Positions 18,423-25,360 of a stretch of DNA of 64,000 nt are shown here, piece after piece (the stretch's first letter is position 1; each line of letters begins with the position of its first letter). The translations under genes were made by a program, and so were the position numbers. The notes under the pieces are model-generated. The model was not told the origin of the DNA and ran no database searches. It worked only from the letters and a program-made list of their open reading frames with translations. The stretch comes from Acidobacteriota bacterium (GTDB lineage: Bacteria; Acidobacteriota; Blastocatellia; Pyrinomonadales; Pyrinomonadaceae): the NCBI GenBank assembly GCA_016718135.1, contig JADKEF010000017.1, positions 310,001 to 374,000 on the forward strand, in the 5' to 3' direction.

Positions 18423-19154
18423 TTAGACCACCGCTCTTATCAAATTAGTTGTTCTGGGGATATCCTTCGATATTCTATACGCGCGTGCGAGACTTTCACT
18501 AATGGCTTCCCCCTGATTCGCCTTGCGACAATAGATCACACCAAGCTCATCTCCCTTATGCACACGGTCACCGATCTTGAGCGTCGAGGCGTAACCGACT
18601 GCATGATCGACGCCGTCCTCGGCCTTCACACGTCCGCCACCAAGCGAACAAACCGCGTTTCCGACAACGAGCGTATCAACATCCGAAACATAGCCCCCCG
18701 TAAGAGCGATCACAGGCACCTGCTTTAAGCCCTTTGTCAGCAACATTTCCGGCTTGTCACAGATGGCGGGATCACCACCTTGGAGCTCAATATTCTTGCG
18801 AAATCTCTCAAGAGCCTCGCCTGATTCTATTGCCTTACCGATCCTGAATTTCGCGTTCTCAACCGACGCGGCCATCTTTGTCTGGACTAGCATCGGAGCC
18901 GCCAGATCGATCGAAAGGTCGAGCGTTGGCCGCATCGAATCTTCGGTCTCACCGCGTAGGATCTTGATACATTCGTACACCTCGAGGGCGTTTCCTACGT
19001 ACTTGCCAAGCGGTTGGCACATATCTGTGATGAGCGCTTGGGTCTTTACGCCAAAAGTACGTCCGGTCTCGACCAGAGCGTGGGCAAGCTTGAGCGAGTC
19101 AGCGTACTTTGGGATAAATGCACCCGAACCCGTCTTGACATCCAAAACCAGCAT
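18423..19154 (-). CDS. Pyrimidine-nucleoside phosphorylase, C-terminal fragment (frameshifted)
   Basis: This frame supplies LVLDVKTGSGAFIPKYADSL, the conserved core after the phosphate site, then the C-terminal domain to residue 243. It starts only at the frameshift: the ATG at 19154 is not a natural start because the family reads ...GLDALVLDVKTG... without a break. The upstream half is in another frame at 19099-19734. Restoring the frame near 19150-19157 needs two extra bases (a collapsed GC repeat would do) or loss of one. Together the halves match the pdp/deoA family, which splits thymidine or uridine with phosphate to base and deoxyribose- or ribose-1-phosphate. Confidence 0.9.
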   Translation of the reverse strand: MLVLDVKTGSGAFIPKYADSLKLAHALVETGRTFGVKTQALITDMCQPLGKYVGNALEVYECIKILRGETEDSMRPTLDLSIDLAAPMLVQTKMAASVENAKFRIGKAIESGEALERFRKNIELQGGDPAICDKPEMLLTKGLKQVPVIALTGGYVSDVDTLVVGNAVCSLGGGRVKAEDGVDHAVGYASTLKIGDRVHKGDELGVIYCRKANQGEAISESLARAYRISKDIPRTTNLIRAVV

Positions 19155-19734
19155 CGAGGCCCTCAGAAAGTTTCTTGGACATTATCGACGCAACGATCAT
19201 AGGAATGTAAGCGATCGTAGCCGTTGCGTCGCGGAGTGCATAGAGTTTTTTATCGGCGGGTGCGATCTGCTTCGTCAGCCCGACGAGGCCAAATCCGCAC
19301 TTTTTCATCACCTTCTTAAGGTCCGCAAAAGAGAGGTTTACGTCGTACCCGGGAATCGATTCGAGTTTGTCCAGTGTGCCGCCGGTATGGCCGAGGCCGC
19401 GTCCCGAGATCATTGGGACCGCAACACCACAAGCCGCCACCACGGGCGCGATGATCAGTGACGTTTTGTCACCTACACCACCCGTCGAATGCTTATCCGC
19501 CTTCGGAGCGTCGATATCCGAGAAGTCCATTATCGTTCCCGAATTAAGCATCGCCCCGGTGATCGAATACTGTTCCCGACGATTGAGCCCGCGAATAAAG
19601 ATCGCCATCATCAGCGCCGATATCTGGTAATCTGCCCAAGTGCCATCGACAACGCCTTCGATAAAAGAAGTGATCTGCTCGTCAGAAAGAGCTTTGTTAT
19701 CGCGTTTTGTGGTGATTATTTCTTGAGGGCGCAT
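19099..19734 (-). CDS. Pyrimidine-nucleoside phosphorylase, N-terminal fragment (frameshifted)
   Basis: From ATG 19734 the frame gives MRPQEIITTKRDNKALSDEQ, then ADYQISALMMAIFIRGL and the family signature STGGVGDKTSLIIAP, followed by SGRGLGHTGGTLDKLE. It is correct up to ASIMSKKLSEGLDA near residue 192 and then departs into an unrelated tail (GFGCQDGFGC) before a stop. The continuing homology is in the overlapping frame at 18423-19154. I chose 19734 because the family begins MRxxxxIxxKRD. The extra eight codons upstream (19758) fit less well. First gene of the nucleoside-uptake unit. Confidence 0.9.
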   Translation of the reverse strand: MRPQEIITTKRDNKALSDEQITSFIEGVVDGTWADYQISALMMAIFIRGLNRREQYSITGAMLNSGTIMDFSDIDAPKADKHSTGGVGDKTSLIIAPVVAACGVAVPMISGRGLGHTGGTLDKLESIPGYDVNLSFADLKKVMKKCGFGLVGLTKQIAPADKKLYALRDATATIAYIPMIVASIMSKKLSEGLDAGFGCQDGFGCIYPKVR

Positions 19735-19920
19735 AATGTCAAGCCGGAACCAATGCAATCGTAGCCCTGACGACTTCAGGTATTTACATCAAATCGGTGT
19801 TACCATTTTCTCACAGAAATGATTTGATTTAAATGCAGAGACCGCTGAGCAGGCAGAGCAAAAAAGATCAGAACAAAATGTCCGCCGCATTCTCCTCTGC
19901 TCCATCAACGATCTCTGCCT

Positions 19921-20403
19921 TTATTTGTGTTCTCGGACGACCAAAACGATCGCCTGGGCACGCACCGCCCGTCGTTCGCCCACCGAATCTACAGCCTCAC
20001 CGGTCTTGGCCTTAACGCTTACACGCTCAATATCAATGCCCATTGCTTCGGCAAGATTCGTTCGCATCGCGTCGATGTGCGGCCGCAACTTTGGTCTCTC
20101 CAGATCGATGACAGAATCGAGATTCGCGAGTGAATAGCCTTTTTCCTTGATGAGACCGACAGCGTAACGAAGAAATTGTGAGCTTTCAGCATTTCGCCAC
20201 CTCTCTTCCTCGTTTGGAAAGTACGAACCGATATCGCCAAGCGCCAATGCCCCCAGTACCGCATCAGTTGCTGCGTGCATCAACACATCCGCATCTGAAT
20301 GGCCGTCGGCACCGAGATCAGACTCGATCGTCACGCCGCCAATGACGAGCGGCCGCCCAGCGACAAGACGGTGAATGTCCGTTCCAAATCCTATTCGATT
20401 CAT
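19921..20403 (-). CDS. ispF: 2-C-methyl-D-erythritol 2,4-cyclodiphosphate synthase
   Basis: IspF cyclises CDP-ME-2-phosphate to MEcPP in the MEP isoprenoid pathway. The 160-residue protein starts MNRIGFGTDIHRL (zinc ligands Asp8 and His10) and continues with GADGHSDADVLMHAATDA (His42) and GDIGSYFPN, all family signatures. Length is normal. It lies about 90 bp downstream of ispD on the same strand, the frequent bacterial pairing of these two steps. Confidence 0.97.
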   Translation of the reverse strand: MNRIGFGTDIHRLVAGRPLVIGGVTIESDLGADGHSDADVLMHAATDAVLGALALGDIGSYFPNEEERWRNAESSQFLRYAVGLIKEKGYSLANLDSVIDLERPKLRPHIDAMRTNLAEAMGIDIERVSVKAKTGEAVDSVGERRAVRAQAIVLVVREHK

Positions 20404-20410
20404 AAGTCAG

Positions 20411-20434
20411 AACCACCTCCGGTGGCGGGTGGTT
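20411..20434. repeat. Short hairpin between ispD and ispF
   Basis: AACCACC at 20411-20417 pairs with GGTGGTT at 20428-20434, with a further TCCGG-type core. It sits in the ispD-ispF spacer just before the ispF start. It could be an operon-internal processing site, or one of the window's palindromic repeats. Confidence 0.6.
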
Positions 20435-20492
20435 GAACTCGCACTACTCTCCACGTTGTGCGGCACCGATCAGCGAGCTTCGTTCCGCCCTC

Positions 20493-21173
20493 CTACGCAG
20501 GCAGCCCCGACAGGATCGCCTCGGCGAATATGATATCTTCCCGCCGCGTGATCTTGATATTTCGGGAACTGCCCTCGACAAACGTGATCGGGTGGCCGAG
20601 CTTTTCGACGAGGTAGCACTCATCGGTCACCGTCTCGTCAATTTCTCCAAGATCAAACGCACTACGCAGAACTTGGATCTTAAAAGCTTGCGGCGTCAAC
20701 GCCCGCCTCAGTTTATCACGGTCAAGCGTACCGGCGATCTCGTCGCCACGGATCGTCTTTATAGTGTCGGTAACAGCTCCGACCAAACACGCGGCTCCGC
20801 TCTCGCTCGCCTTCGCGACCGTCGCTATGATCTCATCAACCGAAACCAGCGGCCTCGCTCCATCGTGGACGGCAACGACCTCACACTCGCCTGAAACTGC
20901 GGCCAGACCATTCCGTACAGATTCCGCCCGCGTTGGGCCGCCGACCACGATATTTCGTAGCTTTGTTATTTCAGATCTGAAATTTGAGATCTCAAATTCC
21001 GCCCGCCCCGATTCAGACAAAACCAGCACGATCTCATCAATCGCCGGACAAGTCTCAAATCGCTCTAAAGTGTGTATTATTAGCGGCTTACCAAGGATGT
21101 GAACGAACTGCTTTGGCTGTGTGGGATCAAATCTCTGACCGCTTCCGGCGGCGACGATGATGGCGGTATTCAT
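20493..21173 (-). CDS. ispD: 2-C-methyl-D-erythritol 4-phosphate cytidylyltransferase
   Basis: IspD joins MEP to CTP to form CDP-ME, the step two before IspF. From ATG 21173 the 226-residue product begins MNTAIIVAAGSGQRFDPTQPK, the nucleotidyltransferase loop with the conserved Arg and Lys. It also has VHDGARPLVS near 105 and TDECYLVEKLGHP near 190. The upstream in-frame codon at 21200 would add nine residues unlike the family. It lies between the PIN/TRAM gene and ispF in the same orientation. Confidence 0.96.
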   Translation of the reverse strand: MNTAIIVAAGSGQRFDPTQPKQFVHILGKPLIIHTLERFETCPAIDEIVLVLSESGRAEFEISNFRSEITKLRNIVVGGPTRAESVRNGLAAVSGECEVVAVHDGARPLVSVDEIIATVAKASESGAACLVGAVTDTIKTIRGDEIAGTLDRDKLRRALTPQAFKIQVLRSAFDLGEIDETVTDECYLVEKLGHPITFVEGSSRNIKITRREDIIFAEAILSGLPA

Positions 21174-21177
21174 GGGT

Positions 21178-21266
21178 AGTGAATAGTGATTAGTGAACAC
21201 TGAATAGGTAAAAGGTGAATGCTTTTTAACTTTTCACCATTCACTATTCCCTGTCCACTATTCTAT
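21178..21266. repeat. Intergenic inverted repeat of the GTGAATAGTG type
   Basis: GTGAATAGTG...GGTAAAAGGTGAA on the left is answered by TTTTCACCATTCACTATTCC on the right. It occupies the whole spacer between ispD and the PIN/TRAM gene and runs a few bases into the latter's 3' end. Confidence 0.65.
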
Positions 21267-21944
21267 TTCTTCAATGATCGTCGTCTGTCGCAGTTCTCTT
21301 GTGGCTTTACGAAAGCCCAACGAACGCGAATCGTGGATGCTGAACGACGAGGAGTCCTGCGAATTGCCGTTCGCCTCCTCTTTCTCTTCCCAAAGACGGC
21401 CGAATATCATCTTACCTGCGGTCGTCTGGAGAACGCTTGTGACAGCGATGTCGGCGGTTTTGCCGATCAGGCGGCGGGCATTGTCCACCACGACCATTGT
21501 CCCGTCATCGAGATACGCGACGCCCTGGTTGTATTCCTTGCCTTCTTTAAGGATGAAAACTCGCATCGCCTCGCCGGGGAGGACCACAGGCTTAAGAGCG
21601 TTAGCCAGCTCATTAATATTCAGCACCTCAACTCCTCGTAACTGCGAGACCTTGTTGAGGTTAAAGTCATTGGTGATGATAACAGCGTCGAGTTGCAAGC
21701 CGAGTTCGATCAGCTTAAGGTCAACTTCCTTGACGTTAGGAAAGTCCGTTTCGACGATCTGGATATCAAGCTTGCTGTTATTCCGAAGACGCTGGAGCAT
21801 GTCCAGTCCGCGGCGTCCGCGTTGGCGTTTTGACGAATCAGCGGAGTCAGCAACCTGCTGCAACTCGGCAAGAATAAAATGCGGAATAATGAGCGTACCG
21901 CCCCAAAAACCCGGTTTCCGAGACATCCGCAATGCGTCCGTCAA
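21258..21944 (-). CDS. PIN/TRAM-domain protein, C-terminal fragment (frameshifted)
   Basis: After a false start (MTDALRMSRKPG) this frame enters GGTLIIPHFILAELQQVADS and carries most of the PIN nuclease-like domain, including acidic DAVIITNDFNLNK near 103. It then carries a TRAM-type RNA-binding segment (PGEAMRVFILKEGKEYNQGV) near 138 and an extended charged tail. The true N-terminus is in the overlapping frame at 21847-22422. Removing one G from the four-base G run (plus-strand CCCC at 21901-21904) gives ETGFLGGTLIIPHF. Homologues such as Bacillus YacL are membrane-anchored PIN/TRAM proteins of unclear role. Confidence 0.88.
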   Translation of the reverse strand: MTDALRMSRKPGFWGGTLIIPHFILAELQQVADSADSSKRQRGRRGLDMLQRLRNNSKLDIQIVETDFPNVKEVDLKLIELGLQLDAVIITNDFNLNKVSQLRGVEVLNINELANALKPVVLPGEAMRVFILKEGKEYNQGVAYLDDGTMVVVDNARRLIGKTADIAVTSVLQTTAGKMIFGRLWEEKEEANGNSQDSSSFSIHDSRSLGFRKATRELRQTTIIEEIE

Positions 21945-22422
21945 TGATCACCGACGTGTCAAGCACCTTGTAATCACGCTTGATGTTCTTATCGCTAAAG
22001 ATACCGCCCAAAGCGGACAGATCGATGTAATCGCCCTTCGCCGCACCGACCATGAGGCCGACATAGCCCATAAAGAACGCGAGGGAGATAGTTAGAAACG
22101 TTTGCATCTCCGCCGAAACCGCTGCCTCTTTTTGGATCGAGATCAAAACACCGATCAAAAATGCTCCGACAATTCCCAGTATCGAGCCAACGGCGGCACC
22201 GATCAAAGTCTTGAGCGATGCTCGACGCACACGCATCTCAAACCCAATGATCATCAGAGCAACCACAGCTCCGAGACCTGCCGACAGGATATGTCTCGTG
22301 CCATCGTCGGCCACCAGCGACAGCCCGAATCGCTGCGTCCGCTCAAACGGGTTGAGCAGGTAGCCGAGCAGCACAAGCATCCCGACAAAAGCGATCCTGA
22401 GAATAAGGATGTCTATTTTCAT
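21847..22422 (-). CDS. PIN/TRAM-domain membrane protein (YacL-like), N-terminal fragment (frameshifted)
   Basis: From ATG 22422 the protein has about four membrane segments in the first 130 residues (for example ILILRIAFVGMLVLLGYLL and GAAVGSILGIVGAFLIGVLI). A linker follows, and then the first PIN strand VLDTSVIIDGRIADV, whose Asp is the first PIN acid. Shortly after ETGFLG the frame leaves the homology and ends within about 20 residues. The rest is at 21258-21944. The GTG seven codons upstream (22443) is possible but the ATG gives a better start. The order PIN/TRAM, ispD, ispF matches yacL-ispD-ispF of Bacillus. Confidence 0.88.
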   Translation of the reverse strand: MKIDILILRIAFVGMLVLLGYLLNPFERTQRFGLSLVADDGTRHILSAGLGAVVALMIIGFEMRVRRASLKTLIGAAVGSILGIVGAFLIGVLISIQKEAAVSAEMQTFLTISLAFFMGYVGLMVGAAKGDYIDLSALGGIFSDKNIKRDYKVLDTSVIIDGRIADVSETGFLGRYAHYSAFYSCRVAAGC

Positions 22423-22589
22423 AAACGAGAGAAAGTTTAGCACAAAAAAAAATTACCTGAAATGGTTTCGAAAGCCGTCAGGAAGTCCTGGTTCTGAGAG
22501 TTTGTCCGTTTTGGAAAAAAACGACGATTACTTTCACTTTTCCATGCCTCGGTTTTTTGCAGACTGTTCGATGCGTTAGTATTTCGTTA

Positions 22590-22955
22590 ATGAAGAGTAT
22601 CAAAGCAATTATAGTTGTTGTGGCGGCGATGGGTTTTGCATTTGCCTGTGCAGACCAGAAACCGCAGCGTTATTCGATCGCTCAGAGCAAAGCTCCCGAA
22701 GCTTCTCTTTTCCGCCAGAATTGCGCCATCTGCCACGGCCCCGAGGCCGAGGGCAAGACTCTTGGCGACGGCCGGGCTATCCCAAATATTCGCGATGGCG
22801 AACACAAATACGCTACCGACGAACAGATCTTCGATCACATCTCAAACGGTGGCAACGGCATGGTGCCTTTCCGGAACATGCTGACCGAGCGGGAGATCAA
22901 GTCGCTCGTTCGATTCGTTCAGGAGGATCTGCGAAAGGGCGATGCGAAGAAGTAG
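22590..22955 (+). CDS. Small exported c-type cytochrome
   Basis: From ATG 22590 the 121-residue product has an N-terminal signal whose Cys (AFAC, near residue 18) may be lipidated. A single haem c site CAICH lies near residue 48, with PNIRDGEHKYATDEQIFDHI and a distal Met in GNGMVPF near 91. This is the layout of a class I monohaem cytochrome c that shuttles electrons at the periplasmic face. No oxidase or dehydrogenase partner is adjacent. The codon at 22557 is in frame but would precede the signal awkwardly. Confidence 0.9.
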   Translation: MKSIKAIIVVVAAMGFAFACADQKPQRYSIAQSKAPEASLFRQNCAICHGPEAEGKTLGDGRAIPNIRDGEHKYATDEQIFDHISNGGNGMVPFRNMLTEREIKSLVRFVQEDLRKGDAKK

Positions 22956-22972
22956 TCATAGATACCCGACCC

Positions 22973-23002
22973 ATCCGTGTCTATCTGTATTCATCTGTGG
23001 TT
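22973..23002. repeat. Dispersed repeat, copy 1 (ATCCGTGTCTATCTG type)
   Basis: ATCCGTGTCTATCTGTATTC followed by ATCTGTGGTT sits between the cytochrome and the epimerase. Twenty-four of its bases recur exactly, inverted, at 36475-36498 across the start codon of the esterase gene. It is likely a member of a short dispersed repeat family. Confidence 0.8.
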
Positions 23003-23013
23003 AAATTACTCTT

Positions 23014-23910
23014 ATGAAGATTCTCATCACAGGAGCCAGCGGGCTCGTTGGCACGGAATTACAAAAATCATTCGCGGAGAAGGGCTACGAAATGCTGCTT
23101 GCGTCGCGCAGCGAGCCGAAGGATGACAAACACATCCAATGGAGTATCGAAGAAGGTTTTACTGAGCCTGAAAAACTCGAAGGTACCGATGCCGTCGTGC
23201 ATCTTGCCGGCGAGAATGTTAGCGGCGGCCTGCGTTGGAGTGATGAAAAGAAAAAAGCGATCCGCGACAGTCGTGTTTTGGGCACGCGGAATGTGGTTGA
23301 CGCGATCTCGAAGCTGAAGGATAAGCCAAAGGTATTCGTCGCATCATCTGCGATAGGATTTTATGGTGAGCGTGGTGACGAAGAGGTCACCGAATCGAGC
23401 GCGGCAGGCGACACGTTCCTCGCAGATGTCTCAAAACAATGGGAATCGGAATCTCGTCGTGCTGAGGACGCGGGTATTCGTACAGTATTGCTCCGCACTG
23501 GCATCGTCCTTTCAAAAGACGGCGGTGCGTTGGGTACGATGCTAACTCCATTCAACCTAGGCGTCGGCGGCGTGGTCGGGAGCGGCAAGCAATGGATGAG
23601 CTGGATCTCGATGGAAGACGAGATCGCGATCATCAACTTCGTCATCGAAAACGAAAACATCCGCGGCGCAGTCAACGCCGTCAGCCCGAATCCGGTCACA
23701 AATCAGGAATTCACAAAAACACTAGGCGAAGTCCTCTACCGCCCGACCTTCATCCCGCTCCCCGAATTCGCCGTCTCTATGGTCTTCGGCGAAATGGGCG
23801 ACGCGTTGTTATTAGCGAGTACAAAGGTGTTGCCGAAACGCCTGACGGATGCGGGGTTTGAATTCAAATATCCCGATCTAAAGCCGGCGATAGAGAACGC
23901 AGTCGCGTGA
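23014..23910 (+). CDS. TIGR01777 family epimerase-like protein
   Basis: This 298-residue extended SDR-like protein starts MKILITGASGLVGTEL (Rossmann loop) and shows VVHLAGENVSGGLRWSDEKK, SSAIGFYGERGDE and RTGIVLSKDGGALGTML, the hallmarks of the TIGR01777 (SulA/YfcH) family. Its C-terminal DUF1731-like part (FIPLPEFAVSMVFGEM, KVLPKRLTDAGFEF) is present. The biochemical role of the family is unclear. It stands alone on the plus strand. Confidence 0.93.
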   Translation: MKILITGASGLVGTELQKSFAEKGYEMLLASRSEPKDDKHIQWSIEEGFTEPEKLEGTDAVVHLAGENVSGGLRWSDEKKKAIRDSRVLGTRNVVDAISKLKDKPKVFVASSAIGFYGERGDEEVTESSAAGDTFLADVSKQWESESRRAEDAGIRTVLLRTGIVLSKDGGALGTMLTPFNLGVGGVVGSGKQWMSWISMEDEIAIINFVIENENIRGAVNAVSPNPVTNQEFTKTLGEVLYRPTFIPLPEFAVSMVFGEMGDALLLASTKVLPKRLTDAGFEFKYPDLKPAIENAVA

Positions 23911-23915
23911 GAGCT

Positions 23916-23994
23916 TTAACGCTAAGGTGCAAAGACGCAAAGGAACTTTATGATTTCCCTTTGCGTTTTTGCAACTTTGCGACTTTGCGTTAAA
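23916..23994. repeat. Intergenic inverted repeat of the GCAAAGACGC type
   Basis: TTAACGCTAAGGTGCAAAGA and CGCAAAGG on the left are mirrored by CCTTTGCG...CTTTGCGTTAA on the right. It fills the gap between the convergent epimerase and EamA genes and could serve as a two-way terminator. A related block lies at 37830-37914. Confidence 0.7.
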
Positions 23995-24826
23995 TTTTCT
24001 TACTGAATATCGTCAACGAAATTCCGCCAAGTATCAACGCCGCCGCGATACCGAGCCGTAACGTCGCGATCTCACCCAACATCAATATCCCAAACCACGC
24101 CGCGATCACAGGCACCGCAAGCTGCAAAACAGCGGCCCGCGTCGAGGTGTGATATTTGAGGGCCGCGTACCAGATGGCATAGCCGAATCCGGAAGTGATT
24201 GCTCCGGAGAGAACGGCAAGGACGATGCCGCGTGTTGATAGTTGAAGATTGGGAAGATAGACCAATGCGATAACCGCGGCGAACGGCAGTGAGCGTACGA
24301 AATTGCCTGTCGTGTCCGCGAGCGGATCGCTGCTGCCTTTGCCTCGCAGCGTGTATCCGGCCCACGCCATTCCGGCGGCGGCCATTATGAGCGAGCTGAC
24401 CAGCGGCGGCGATGCGAGGCCCGGAAAGACGAGATACACCAACCCCGCGAGAGCAATGACGAGGCCGAGCCATTCGAGTACAGTCGGCCGTTCGCCGCAT
24501 AAGATCGTCACTGCGATCATCGTCATCTGCACGGACCCAAACAATATCAACGCTCCAGTTCCGGCCGTCAGCCCGAGGTACGCAAACGAAAAACACGCTG
24601 CATACGCAAACAGAAAAAACGCCGAAGGCCAGCTTCCGCGTTTCATTTTCCCCTTATCTTTACCAAAAAAATGGCTAATGACGATCAGAGCGATCGCACC
24701 TGACACCAGCCGCACGCCAGTAAAACCGGCCGCATCCGCCTCTTCGCCGCGCAGTGCCATCCGGCAGAGGATCGAGTTAAATGCGAAGGCAAGAAGGGCG
24801 AAAGTTGTGAGCAGGAACGGCTTCAT
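23990..24826 (-). CDS. EamA-family (DMT superfamily) inner-membrane transporter
   Basis: The 278-residue protein has about ten hydrophobic segments and two EamA repeats. It starts MKPFLLTTFALLAFAFNSILCRMALRG and has EWLGLVIALAGLVYLV at the middle and AWFGILMLGEIATL near the end, the second repeat's usual closing pattern. DMT proteins export metabolites or amino acids. The substrate cannot be read. It is transcribed away from the region holding the 42-bp array. Confidence 0.9.
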   Translation of the reverse strand: MKPFLLTTFALLAFAFNSILCRMALRGEEADAAGFTGVRLVSGAIALIVISHFFGKDKGKMKRGSWPSAFFLFAYAACFSFAYLGLTAGTGALILFGSVQMTMIAVTILCGERPTVLEWLGLVIALAGLVYLVFPGLASPPLVSSLIMAAAGMAWAGYTLRGKGSSDPLADTTGNFVRSLPFAAVIALVYLPNLQLSTRGIVLAVLSGAITSGFGYAIWYAALKYHTSTRAAVLQLAVPVIAAWFGILMLGEIATLRLGIAAALILGGISLTIFSKKI

Positions 24827-25058
24827 TCGATGTCACTGGATATTATCACGTGCCAATTTTCGCACGAACTCCCGAATTCCCTCGATCTGCTACAAAAAAT
24901 GGCCTATCTGCACGACCTCGACCACGATCTTGTGCACATTTACTACGTCGCTACGCGGCAAATTGGCGAGATTTCTCAAAATGCAAAGGCCGATGTCCGC
25001 CCGACACCGGCCTTTTGTAGCAATTCAGGCAAACCTCCATCCATTGCCTTACTGAAAA
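24827..25058. other. Gene-poor spacer before the 42-bp array
   Basis: Between the EamA start and the tandem array I see no convincing gene, RNA or terminator. A plus-strand open frame begins at 24830 but shows no recognisable domain and continues straight into the repeats. Confidence 0.5.
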
Positions 25059-25359
25059 CACGGATTTTTCCTGAGACTCCGCCCCGAATTTCGCAGCGTC
25101 CATGGATTTTCGCTAAAAGTCCGTCCCGGATTTCGCACCATCCACGGATTTTCGCCAAAACTCCGTCACGGATTTCGCGCCGTCCACGGATTGTCGCCAA
25201 AACTCCGTTCCGAATCTCGCGGGCTCCATGGATTTTCGCTAAAACTCCGTCCCAAATCTCGCGGGCTCCATGGATTTTCGCTAAAACTCCGTCCCGAATC
25301 TCGCAGCCTCCATGGATTTTCGCCAAAACTCCGTCCCGAATTTCGCAGCGTCCACGGAT
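25059..25359. repeat. Tandem array: seven 42-bp units plus a partial unit
   Basis: Seven head-to-tail units of exactly 42 bp run from 25059 to 25352. A partial unit CACGGAT follows, ending just before the lysS stop codon at 25361. A typical unit begins CATGGATTTTCGCTAAAACT. Units differ by substitutions only, never by length. Because 42 is divisible by three, a frame stays open on both strands: a 14-residue repeat around IRDGVLAKIHG on the minus strand and WIFAKTPSRIS on the plus strand. There are no unique spacers, so this is not a CRISPR array. Confidence 0.95.
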
Positions 25360-25360
25360 C

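Noticed and set aside
18423..19734. Two separate phosphorylase genes
   Set aside because: Each half has only part of the family and they join without overlap in homology; one shifted gene is simpler.
25059..25359. The array as a CRISPR locus
   Set aside because: Units abut without unique spacers and no cas gene is nearby.
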